64,000 bases of DNA, taken from positions 5,913,618 to 5,977,617 of the forward strand of contig NC_134951.1 of assembly GCF_965638725.1 (NCBI RefSeq). The letters run 5' to 3'. Both the position numbers and the translations under genes were made by a program. The notes under the pieces are model-generated. The model did no database searches, was not told where the DNA came from, and saw only the letters and a list, made by a program, of their open reading frames with translations. Origin of the DNA: Aptenodytes patagonicus. Taxonomy: Eukaryota; Chordata; Aves; Sphenisciformes; Spheniscidae. Positions 37,901 to 47,963 of this stretch are shown here, piece after piece (position 1 is the first letter of the stretch; each line of letters opens with the position of its first letter).

Positions 37901-40860
37901 AAAAAAAACCCACCTTGCTGTCCCACCTGGGATGAGAACTTCCATGGAAATCATACCACCTTTTGCTGTCTTTTTCTCACACGTGTCTCTTTTATGCATT
38001 TCTCAGTACCTTTCTTTTTTCAGCTGTACAATGTGGTGAAAATCTCTTCATGTCATCCGCCCCTTTCTCATGGTCAGATGTTATTCAGGCCTGGTACAAT
38101 GAGGAGAAAGATTTCAAATACGGAACTGGAGCAAAAACAGAAGGTGCTGTGATTGGCCATTACACTCAGGTAGATGCGATTTTTTTATATTTCAGGCTGA
38201 ATAAATAAATATCTATATGTTAGCTAAGCAACTTTTACCCTCTCATTATCTTTAAAGAGAATAAGTACAATGGAGACATGAGAGTTATTCTGACAAAACA
38301 AGATGAAAGCTTTCAAAGTAACAGAATTAAAATTAAAATAATAGGCTAAGTGTCTTCATGGAGTAAAGAGTAAAGATACTGGTATTTCAAAACTTCAGAA
38401 AGAAGCAAAGGGAAGAAACTTATTTGTTTGTTTAACACCTGAAAATTGCTCAGACACTGGAAGAATAGGGTTATTAAAGTATCAGGAAGGAAATATAAAT
38501 AAGTTTGTTATAGTCTACAGAGTTTCATTGACTCAGAGAGTTTCCAGTTGGACAATGGTTTATGATAACCTCCTCTCTTTGCCTGCACGAAACACGGGAT
38601 ACAAAATTTTACATCATGATTCCTACATCTTCTCCAACAGTTTCAACTGAATGAAAACATGTATAATTGAGATAGTTTAACTCAAATATTTTGTATATAT
38701 GTGTGATAAATTATTATCATTGTATCCTAAATGTTCTTTGGTTCAAGGGTGAAAGCAGGGAAAAACAATGTTTTTTCAGCAAGGTGAAACTTATATTTTA
38801 TTATAAAGGGTAAATAAAGTGACTTAACTTGGTTGCAAATGTTTCTGTAATGCATATTGTACTTAAATGATTTTCAAATGTATATTTTTCATTCTCCCAT
38901 TATTTTTATTCTTATACCTATAGATGGTTTGGCACAATTCTTATCAAATTGGATGTGCTGTCGCTTTCTGCCCCAACAGTAAATACAAATACTTTTATGT
39001 CTGCCAGTACTGCCCCACGTACGTATTGATTCTGATTCTGGAAGTTCTTATTACATGATCAAAATTAGTCGAGAGATGGTGAAATTTGTAATAGGGCACA
39101 TCAGCCATAGCGGAGGAACAGGTTTGAGGAGTGTATTAGGAATATGAAAAGACAAATACTCATCAAAAGAATTGTCAAACAAGGAAAAGCACAAAACACA
39201 TAAAAGTGTAATAATCAGTAACACTGATTTTCAGATTAAATTTCATTTGCCTAAAAATCCTAATTTTCATAATAGTAAATCACAAATAAATATTTTTCAC
39301 ATTCTACTTGAAATCTTGCTTCATGGTCTTCCCCACGGGCTGCAGGGGAATCTCTGCTCCGGTGCCTGGAGCACCTCCTCCCCCTCCTTCTTCCCTGACC
39401 TTGGTGTCTGCAGAGTTGTTCCTCTCACATATTCTCACTCCTCTCTTCTGGTTGCTGTTGCACAGCAGTTTTTACCCTTTCTTAAATATGTTATCCCAGA
39501 GGTGCTACCGCTGTCGCTGATTGGCTCAGCTTTGAGCAGCAGTGGCATTGGCTCTGTCTGAAATCAGGGCAGCTTCTGGTGTCTTCTCACAGAAGCCACC
39601 CCTGCAAATTCCACCCCCCCACCGCCCCACTACTGAAACCTTTCCAGATAAACCCAACACATATATAAAAATTGGTTGACATATAACCAAAGACTGAGTG
39701 TAAATTTACATATGTATGCATCCATATAATTAAGTTTTATTCTCAGATATGTTATAGTAACTTTATAGCTTATGTTGGTGATGTTGATGTTTCAGGGGGA
39801 ATCTACAGAGTTCAATTCAGACACCCTACAAAAAAGGAGAACCCTGTGGTGATTGCCCTAATGCTTGTGAGAACGGATTATGCAGTAAGTTTTAAGCATT
39901 TTATTTGTGACTCGGGTAAAGGTGATGCTTTAAAAAAATCCCAATTAATTTATGCAAATGGAAAGTTTTTGAAATTATTCGTTCAAATACCAGGCCAAAA
40001 GTACTCTTGCAGAACCACGCTTCAGCATGGTAGGTGCTTTACCTACATGGGACGACTTGTGGAGTGAAACCAAAGAAGGAGTCTATGATAAGGGTGGGAA
40101 AATGTTAGACAGCAGTTGGTGTACATTGGGATGCAGATACCCTCCACGTCATGGATCAAGATATTCATGTGGCCTAGATACCTTCATTAAAGATGACAAT
40201 GTCTGGGTCTCCATATGGAAACTCTCATGAATACTTTCTAGCGTAAGAAGATGCATTGACTGCAGTGAGGTCAAAAATATGTTTATACCAATGGTAGCAC
40301 AGAAATCTCAGCTCCAGATTTCCAGCTGCAGTTTATATTCTTTTCCATACCCAGGAGAGGCAATTCTCACCCTTGAATCTAGGAAATGCCAGGGAAGGAG
40401 GGGACTTCTTTATCTTTTTTTCTTCTTCTTCCTTTGAGCAATGGTGGCCGATCAGGTAGGAGTAACAACACACTTGATAAGAGCAAGTAGCAAATGTGAG
40501 TTTTAAGAATTCTAACAGAAAATAAAAACATGTGGGCTGAGTCTCATAATGCAAGACTTAACTTCAAGTCTAACTTCTGCTACATGATTAACCTAATTCT
40601 CATTGTGAGCTGTAGTATAAAGGAAGAAAGCTTCAAAACACCTTGCAAGTTCAGTGAGAAACCTCCTTGAAAGAGCTAAGGATTTTGTATGTGTGGTCAA
40701 AGGTTTTGTATGCTGCTGTGGAGTAAATGGCAACAAAGAGGAAACAATTACAGAGAAAAGAAATATTGATGAAAAATTATTCCAAAAGGAAATGCTGCAG
40801 GTTCTCATTTCCCACTTATGATTAATTTTGTGTTTCAATTCATTTTCAGCCAAGCTTTGA
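34849..40860 (+). CDS. CRISP: Cysteine-rich secretory protein (CRISP), C-terminal domain lost
   Basis: A spliced gene of the CAP superfamily. Secreted CRISPs act in reproductive tract, saliva or granules, and some regulate ion channels. Joining 34849-34908, 36214-36333, 36821-36908, 38024-38169, 38924-39018, 39796-39884 and 40850-40860 gives 202 residues with GT-AG introns in phases 0,0,1,0,2,1. Residues 1-19 are a signal peptide. The CAP domain carries H43 (RHNTLRR), E95 (CGENLF), E116 and H135 (GHYTQMVW), the four pocket residues. The YVCQYCP signature is at 163-169. The hinge has C187, C190, C194 and C199. Ten canonical cysteines are present plus an extra one, C63. The usual six-cysteine C-terminal domain is missing because the last exon has a stop at its fourth codon. 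The CAP part looks intact and probably functional; expression is unknown. An alternative is a recently dead pseudogene. Confidence 0.85.
36214..36333 (+). CDS. CRISP: CRISP exon 2: start of CAP domain
   Basis: Forty codons after acceptor TTTAG, ending in donor GTAAGT. It contains the CAP helix motif [12 protein letters not shown] with the pocket His (residue 43) and the family's PTASNMLKM. Phase is 0 on both sides. Confidence 0.93.
36821..36908 (+). CDS. CRISP: CRISP exon 3
   Basis: The acceptor follows a TTTTCTTCTTTTATTAAG tract and the donor is GTAAGT. It encodes [19 protein letters not shown], the CAP 'AQxWAxxC' helix. The Cys in EWC is not usual for the family. It ends in phase 1. Confidence 0.93.
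38024..38169 (+). CDS. CRISP: CRISP exon 4
   Basis: Strong acceptor TTTCTTTTTTCAG and donor GTAGAT. It encodes [11 protein letters not shown] (pocket Glu 95), [13 protein letters not shown] (Glu 116) and GHYTQ (pocket His 135). It enters in phase 1 and leaves in phase 0. Confidence 0.95.
38924..39018 (+). CDS. CRISP: CRISP exon 5: CAP signatures
   Basis: Acceptor TATAG, donor GTACGT. It completes the GHYTQ-MVW signature across the splice and holds [10 protein letters not shown] and FYVCQYCP, giving four CAP cysteines. It leaves in phase 2. Confidence 0.95.
39318..39660. repeat. GC-rich dispersed-repeat-like segment in CRISP intron 5
   Basis: This block (CATGGTCTTCCCCACGGGCTGC ... AAACCCAACACA) is much richer in G+C than the rest of the intron and has sharp edges. 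From general familiarity it resembles a dispersed avian LTR-type repeat. The 129-codon frame through it is probably not coding. The assignment needs a repeat search. Confidence 0.45.
39796..39884 (+). CDS. CRISP: CRISP exon 6: hinge
   Basis: Acceptor GTTTCAG, donor GTAAGT. It encodes [19 protein letters not shown] and LC, the four-cysteine hinge that follows the CAP domain in CRISPs. It leaves in phase 1, as needed for the expected T-N-x-C start of the next exon. Confidence 0.95.
40013..40230 (+). CDS. Possible alternative terminal CRISP exon, or unrelated frame
   Basis: The frame is open from 39973 to the TGA at 40228-40230. An AG at 40011-40012 (TACTCTTGCAG) or at 40030-40031 would join it in phase after exon 6. 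It encodes a compact Cys/Trp-rich stretch containing [26 protein letters not shown] and YSCGLDT, then VWVSIWKLS and stop. An AATAAA lies at 40521-40526. It looks protein-like and unlike the CRISP C-terminal domain, and I do not recognise the family. The acceptor pyrimidine tract is weak and the intron would be only about 130 bp, so this is tentative. Confidence 0.3.
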
Positions 40861-40971
40861 AAGTTTGAAGATGTTTATTCCAGCTGCCTTGGCGAAGTCT
40901 CCTGGATGTACCCATAGCTTCCTCAAGTTCACTGCCCTGCTTCCTGCCAGCGCAAAACTGAAATAAAATAA
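40850..40971 (+). pseudogene. CRISP: CRISP last exon, broken cysteine-rich domain
   Basis: After a good acceptor (TTCATTTTCAG) the exon continues in phase: T-K-L then TGA, where the family has T-N-P-C. The first domain cysteine codon has thus become a stop. Downstream in the same frame KFEDVYSSC is recognisable, then a stretch out of frame. The neighbouring frame there reads LAKSPGCTHSFLK, which is family-like. A second TAG sits at 40915-40917, and the original frame returns with VHCPASCQRKTEIK and TAA. So there are two stops and a pair of compensating shifts. One late Cys is also Arg. Confidence 0.85.
40962..40967 (+). terminator. Polyadenylation signal of the CRISP gene
   Basis: AATAAA overlaps the old C-terminal codons. 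The site would lie just downstream, near the T-rich stretch at 40981. Inferred from sequence only. Confidence 0.4.
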
Positions 40972-42559
40972 CAGGCTCATTTTTTCCCTTCCTGGACATC
41001 CATCTCCTTAGTGACTTCTTTCAGAAAACCAGATTCCATCCTGCCTCTCCCACGTATGCAGAAGGAGTAACTTCAGCCCAGTGACTCACACGAGAAAAAG
41101 CTGTAGGAGGATGTACGTATTCTATTTGTATAATGGTCTAGAACATAGCGGAGACCTTAATTGAAATTTGGCATTTGGGTACCAGATATATTTAATGGTT
41201 AGCTTTTCACATCTCTCTTTCCCCAAAATTTTATCTAAGGAGCATTGTTTAAAGTTCTGTGGTTCCATGTGTTTCATATGTTCTTAGTATAGATGGATAG
41301 TCCTTGGTCATGCAACTAGTCTTAACTTGATCAACATTTTGAACTATTGGACTGTTAACAGGACCAGAAAATAAACAGGATAACCTGAAATATGTAGTTC
41401 TCAAAAGGAATTAGGAAAGCAGCGCAGCTTCCACTAGAATTGTTCTGATTTAGAATCTGTATCTTTTGCTGACATACATTCTACTGCAAAATGCTCAGTT
41501 GTATCTAAAAGTTAAAAAAAAAAAAAAGTGTATTTCATCTAAATTAGTGATTCTGCTTATAGTATATGATTGCACTTATCATAAATACATGAAACGAAAC
41601 CTGCCCTCTAATGGAAAAGAACTGTCTGAGAAAAGGGCTTAATTCACAAAAATAGATAGCCAAGGGGAAAGGTCCCTGCATTTGGAAAGTTTGCTTTTAA
41701 TAAGAAGTAAGGGTGTCTTCCAAGATTTTTTTTTTTAATATCTGCTTTTGCTGTATCAATCATTAAATTACTCATTCTTCACTGAGCAATTCATTGTAAT
41801 TTTCCTTCTTTCTTATTACCGTGAAATACAGTTCATTTAACTTCCACCAACTTTGTGACTTTACCAGCATTAGGTCTTGAAGGGAGCTTGATTCTTTAGC
41901 AGCATAAGCAGAAACAGTTCATGTGAGAAACTGAAGATTTCCTCGGCAAAAACAGAAGTCAGGCAAACAACTTTCCTTCAGACCCTCTTTCAGGGAGAAT
42001 GACCGTTAGCACAAATAACATGTAATACTCACTTCTGTGACCGTTGGGAAGCAAGTGCTCTTCTGTGTAGTCACAAGTGGGACTAAATATTATTTTAGTC
42101 TCACCTTACAATGGTTTCACATTCCAGTCCTCTTTTAGTAAGGAAGCTGCTGTCGTAATTAAGTTTACAAGTCTTTGGCACACAATAATTTCAGCACACA
42201 CTTCTGACTTACTCATTTCAGTGGCAATTTCAGCACACATTTCTGACTCATTCATTTTGGTGACATTTCTTCTTGTATGAAAGATCAGCATTAAGTTAAA
42301 AGCCTGGTTTCACAATTCAAAGTGAATTGTTTGGGTTGGGTTTTTTCTCATTCATTGCCACCACTTTTTCCCTCCATGATATACTGCCCTCTCATTTGGG
42401 TACATCTCTACTAGTAAATTAAGCAATGCCAGGACATAGATGTGAGTGCTGGAACATGACTTACTGCGCTCTTAAATAATTAGCACAGGTCCAAGTAAGA
42501 ATGATGATAATGCAATAGCTAATCCAGTGTTGTTATCATTAAGGAAATGGGTAGACCCG
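40972..42559. other. Downstream of CRISP; no gene recognised
   Basis: AT-rich sequence with a poly-A run at 41513-41527 and a 39-bp tandem duplication at 42187. No further CRISP exon was found here. Confidence 0.5.
42187..42264. repeat. 39-bp tandem duplication
   Basis: Two adjacent copies of a unit beginning AATTTCAGCACACA, differing at a few positions (ACTTCTGACTTACTC against ATTTCTGACTCATTC). Confidence 0.85.
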
Positions 42560-43150
42560 TGTTGTGGTTTAACCTCAGTTGGCAACTAAGCACCACAGAG
42601 CCGCTCGCTCGCTCCCTCTGGTGGGATGGGGGAGAGAATTGGATGGGGAAAAGTGAGAAAACTCATGGGTTGAGATAAAGACAGTTTAATAAGTAAAGCA
42701 AAAGCCATGCACACAAGCAAAGCAAAACAAGGAATCCATTCACTGCTTCCCATGGGCAGGCAGGTGTTCAGCCATCTCCAGGAAAGCAGGGCTCCATCAC
42801 GCGTAACGGTTACTTGGGAAGACAAACGCCATCACTCTGAATGTCCCCCCCTTCCTCCTTCTTCCCCCAGCTTTATATGCTGAGCATGACGTCCCATGGT
42901 GTGCAATATCCTTTTGGCCAGTTGGGGTCAGCTGTCCTGGCTGTGCCCCCTCCCAGCTTCTTGTGCACCTCCAGCCTGCTCAGTCGGTAGAGCATGGGAA
43001 GCTGAAAAGTCCTCGACTAGTGTAAGCACTACTTAGCAACAACTAAAACATCGGTGCGTTATCAACTTTGTTCTCATGCTAAATCCAAACCACAGCACTG
43101 TACCAGCTACTAGGAAGGAAATTAACTCTATCCCTGCCGAAACCAGGACA
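42560..43150 (-). mobile_element. Solo LTR, same family (copy 4)
   Basis: Termini are TGTTGTGGTTT...ACCAGGACA. The flanks ACCCG (42555-42559) and ACCTG (43151-43155) are a one-mismatch 5-bp target duplication. On the minus strand it has the CATATAAAG box (42871-42879) and an ATTAAA signal. At 591 bp it is the most complete copy here. It lies about 1.6 kb downstream of the CRISP gene, transcribing toward it. No internal viral genes are present. Confidence 0.87.
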
Positions 43151-43319
43151 ACCTGTTACCCCCCACTCCTAAAAAAGTCCATTTACTATGAGTAATGGGT
43201 CTAGAAATCTATTCCCTTCCATTGTAACCCATACCACAAGAACTGATTTCTCAGTCACTGACAAGAGGAAAGGAGTAGTGTAATGAAGTAAAAATCAGCC
43301 CTCATACATCTCACCCATG

Positions 43320-43548
43320 AGGACCCAGGGAACTAAAGGTCAATAAGCCTAATTTAGATATCCAGGAAGATAACGGAGCAAATTGTTTACCAGTCATTTT
43401 GTAATCAGTAGAGTATAAAATACCAACGTGGATTCGTCACGAGCTGATCTTGCCAAACCAAACTTTCGTCAGTGAGCAATTCGGACGAGTGGATGTTGTT
43501 TTGGCTTTGGTAGCATGTTTGACAAAGCCACAAAAGACATTTGCAAAC
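43320..43548 (+). mobile_element. Old CR1-type RT fragment
   Basis: The nucleotide trail AGGGAACTA...AGGTCAATAAGCCTAA, then AGATAACGGAGCAAATTGTT, GGATTCGTCACGAGC and CTTGCCAAACCAA, matches the LINE RT region '[17 protein letters not shown] ... HGFVxxxSCQTN' in broken form. No frame is open. It is an ancient copy. Confidence 0.65.
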
Positions 43549-44878
43549 TAGGGAGATGCAGTTCAGATGAAAGTAAGAAGACACAGCACATACATGCTGT
43601 TGAACACACATATCCGTGATGCTCCTGTGCAGGGGGCAGAGATGGAGGCCTCTGGCAATGTGGTAAGGTGTCTGCGCAGACGGACAGTACCCACATGCAG
43701 ATCTAATTGCACAGTTCTCTCATGTGATGTCTATGACCTTCCCCAGCCACAAGTCGCAATCATAGTTGAAGACAGCTTTTGCCAATAAGGAAAACCTTCA
43801 CTGAATGCTTTTTCTTGGTTAAAAGAAAATTCCCATTTGGAAATTCCCACATTCCCATTTGCCACAAGCACATTTAGGGCATTCTTTTGGACAAAAACAA
43901 GTCCTAAGTTCCCAGACTACTTCCAACAAACATTAAGAGCCAATGCTGTTCTAAGAAATATGCCAGAATTTTAATCCATTACAGTTTAGTATAAAATGAA
44001 TAACTGGTACTTAGGAGAGGTAAGATCTGGAGAGGTAATAAAAAATGGATAGATCGATGGTGGTATAAACAACCCTTGGAGCAAGAAATGCAAGATGTCC
44101 TGTGCTGTGCTGCAGACACTAATCTGCTCCTGTTTGCTACAAGGAATTTTATGTTCTTTTTCTCTCCAAAGAGATATACCTTTGATGGGTGAAGTACAGA
44201 ATGTTTTCCTCACCTATCCCAAATAGCATTTAATTTAGTGCTTACGGTACCTTCCTCATAAACATTGGCTTTGCTGCAGACCGGCATTGTATCAGGTCTC
44301 CTGTTCCCCTGACACATTCTCTCACTACAAAGCAAATTGGTAAAAAGTAGACCTCCACCAACACCTTTTTTTCATTTAAGCATATTTTGGAAGGAAGATG
44401 GCTATAAGCATCTTTATGTGGGGTCCAGCTACTGTTTTTTTCTTGGGCATGAGAAAGGTTTAGTGACTGTCTCTGGTACCAAATGGTCATGTTGCAACCA
44501 GGCAGTGCTGGTAAAAGACTTAAAAGCCATTATAACAGGTATTTCATAGTGTATTGCAAGGCAGTGTGCCTTGTCCCTGATAGTCCCCTGTGGTCACTGG
44601 GGTCCCCACATCAGATCATGCATTCCTCCTAGCACATCCTATTCCTGGCTCAGTTCACCATTCAAGGTGAAACCCTTGAAACATTTCCTACCTTTACCAA
44701 GGATCCAGAGCAGACAAGGAGCTGTCATGGGAGGCCCCACGGAAAGGGGTCATTTCCCATTCCTCCTTCTCACCTACTTCTGATGGAGCTCCCTGCAGAC
44801 AGCTGGCTGCTCTAGGGCAGTGACTGAATTATGTCCCATATCATGGGCCCCTGGTTCACTGTGGAAAAGTACACAGTT
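43549..44878. other. No gene recognised
   Basis: Short frames only. No repeat or RNA gene can be supported. Confidence 0.5.
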
Positions 44879-44965
44879 TAGAATAGAATAGAATAGAATA
44901 GAATAAATTCAGTCAGAAGGGACCTACAACGATCATCTAGTCCAACTGCCTGACCACAAATTAGT
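44879..44965 (-). mobile_element. CR1 3' end scrap with ATAGA tail
   Basis: A run of ATAGA units (44881-44905) is followed by a segment with 'agaagggacctacaacgatc' and 'atctagtccaactgcct', the reversed CR1 3' UTR. It is non-coding. Confidence 0.8.
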
Positions 44966-47353
44966 TTAGAACTAGTTCCTCTCTAAACTGCAACAATTCT
45001 CTCACTGGTGCAATGCTGTAACAAGAACAGCGAAACTTTATGACCTGCACAGTTCAGCTAAGGCAGTATCCTGTCTCTCGTCATTACAAAAATAATGTCC
45101 TTTAATGGCAGGTAGGAAAATCCTGTGGCAGGCAGAACTGAGTTTTCTCTTTCCCCAGGTTTGCTATCCGACAGTCGTGACATCCTTTTAGCGCTGAAAC
45201 AGAAACTTTAATGTTATTTTGAAAATGTATCATCATTAGTTACAAAACTTCTGGATATTCCTAGAACGTATGCAGCCTTCTCAAAGCTGTAAGACGGATG
45301 TATTTTACACCCTTCTCATGCTGTAGGCCTTGATTCACTTATTTCTCAGAATTTGAAGAAATGTTCTTAAAACCTGCAAAGCAAAAACATGCAGTACACT
45401 TTTAAATGTGTGCCTAGAGCCTTGACTGATTCGACACTTTAAAGTGTTACAACAATGTTTCAAGGGTGAGGATGGAAAAATGGTGAAGTCTTGTTACGTG
45501 CGGTGGGTTTGAAAAATCCCGCCTGAAACTGTGGGTTGCCTCTAACTTAGAGTCTCTCCTGGCTGCACGATGCAACAGCTCTTTCCCAAAATTCACGAAA
45601 AAGATATTGTACGTGCTTTAGAGTAACATTTCTTCTCGGTAGAAAGGGAGTTGAATGAAACAAAGTGTGCGTCCATCTGAACAAAATAACTGCAAGAAGG
45701 ATCGCTAGTTTTTAAATAACACCCTCATCACAGAGCTAACTTTCCTTAAGCCAAGAATGCTTTGCATTCGTTGGCACGTGGCGGGACAGTACTGTTTAAC
45801 AATGCATCTGTGCATCCAACAGGCCTTCTGAGAGAAGCAAATTTTAAGTAAATGGCAATGCATTCCAAAGATTGGCGAGACCTATTATAACTTCCAAATT
45901 GTATATGGTGTAATCAACAGCAGGAGAAAAATGACCCCATGTTGTCTCTTTTCAAGACTATTTTCACATGAACAGGCTTTTTTTTTTTTTTTACTTCATT
46001 TTGCTTGTACCTTTTTATTTATTTATTTCCAAATAACATCCAAGGAGCAAACTCCACAACATTTTTAAAGACAGAGCTAGAAACCACACAATCACATAGG
46101 CTTAATACAAGGATTTCTTTGAGAGCAGACACAACAAACCAACAAATCTCATAAATTAATCTAAAATGATGAAAACTTAATTTTGATAATATAATGTCTT
46201 CCGTGAATTTCTTTCCATGCTTTCCTGAGATTTGAAGAAGGAGTTCTATTTTTTTAATCTGCCTGACAGCTTTCAGCAAAGCTCTGCCCGGCATGTATCA
46301 CAAAGGCAAAAGTGTACTTACTGCAAGAGACATCATCGTTAGATAATACAGTTCACATATATTAATGTTTTAAAATATGCTAATGAAATTTAACATCCTG
46401 TACACTATTTTAAATGTATCTATCAACTTTTTTTCCCTTTTTCACACTAAACATAAGTTATTAATATTTGAGGAAGCCAAGAAGTGTACGCTCTGTAATC
46501 ACTACCAACATCCCGCCATGAAAGCATGCATGAACGCATTGATCAAAATATGGAAAATTCCATCGTATTCAAACACAGTCTTGAAGAAAGTCCTAAGCAT
46601 TGAAGGGAAGGACAGCTTGACTTCTTGAAATGCATGTCACGAGTAGCTGTAATTGCATGGTAGATAAAACTTTCCATTCCTCAGCTAAACCTAATTGGTT
46701 GACAACTAAAAAGAGAGAGGCTGCAGTGAGCGTACAAAGATTGGGAGTATAGTACCAAAATGAAGTTGCACTTGCACTTTTCACACTTCTGATTTTGATT
46801 GCTACATTAGACAAATGCATTGATTTTTAGTGGGGGGTTTTCCTGCGTTTTTGCAGGAGCAGGTACCTGTGCCTTAATCTTCTCTCACATAATTATGGAA
46901 ACCCAGAGAAATTAATTGGAATTGTAAGTTTATACAAGACCAAGAAATATTTGGGGTTTTTTTCCCATTCAGTTAATTCCTGCCAGTGCAGGTTCATCCT
47001 TCCATATAGTTTGTCTAGCTTTTGACCTATCATACGTAAGATTGGTTTTATCAAACAGATTTCCTCTGAGGCTGAGTCATCATCTGCTACACACTATGCT
47101 ATATCTAGTACCAGACTGTCCACAGTCTGCGTCAGCCAGGTTTTTATTCTGTTCTGCAAGAGTAAAGACATCATAAAAAATACAACGGACTTTAAAATGG
47201 CCTTAAAAAAATTGAGACTGTTGTAATTTAGATATTAATCATCTGAGCAGAAAGGTGCTTTTTCTACCTGTATGGAGATAATCCTCATTCATTTTCTCTG
47301 TAGCAGTTAGCCACAGATAAGCTTTATAGATAACTGTTATAGATATCTGATAA
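44966..47353. other. No gene recognised
   Basis: AT-rich unique sequence with a poly-T run at 45979-45991. Frames do not exceed 91 codons and none is recognised. Confidence 0.5.
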
Positions 47354-47950
47354 CTGTATCAGAAATAGTGTGGCCAGCAGGAGTAGGGAAGTGATCGTGC
47401 CCCTGTACTCGGCCCTGGTGAGGCCGCACCTCGAATACTGTGTTCAGTTTTGGGCCCTTCACTCCAAGAAGGACGTTGAGGTGCTGGAGCGTGTCCAGAG
47501 AAGGGCAACGAGGCTGGTGAGGGGTCTGGAGAACAAGTCTTGTGAGGAGCGGCTGAGGGAACTGGGGTTGTTTAGCCTGGAGAAAAGGAGGCTGAGGGGA
47601 GACCTCATCGCTCTCTACAACCACCTGAAAGGAGGTTGTAGCGAGGTGGGGGTCGGTCTCTTCTCCCAAGTAACGAGCGATAGGACGAGAGGAAATGGCC
47701 TCAAGTTGCGCCAGGGGAGGTTTAGATTGGACATGAGGAAAAATGTCTTTACTGAAGGAGTGGTGAAACATTGGACCAGGCTGCCCAGGGGAGTGGTTGA
47801 GTCCCCATCCCTGGAGGTATTTAAAAGACGAGTAGATGAGGCACTTAAGGACATGGTTTAGTGGGCATGGTGGTGTTGGGTTGACGGTTGGACTCGATGA
47901 TCTTAGAGGTCTTTTCCAACCTCAATGATTCTATGATTCTATGATTCTAT
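47354..47950 (+). mobile_element. CR1 retrotransposon 3' third
   Basis: The frame 47370-47861 encodes the ORF2 C-terminus, from [20 protein letters not shown] to [13 protein letters not shown]. The 3' UTR and three ATTCTATG units follow. It is nearly identical to the copies at 19509 and 54058, thus recent. Its tail stops only about 50 bp before the putative exon at 48001. Confidence 0.95.
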
Positions 47951-47963
47951 ATACAACAAAGTA

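Noticed and set aside
39172..39561. 129-codon frame in CRISP intron 5
   Set aside because: It runs from AT-rich intron into a repeat-like GC block. It is more likely a repeat than an exon.
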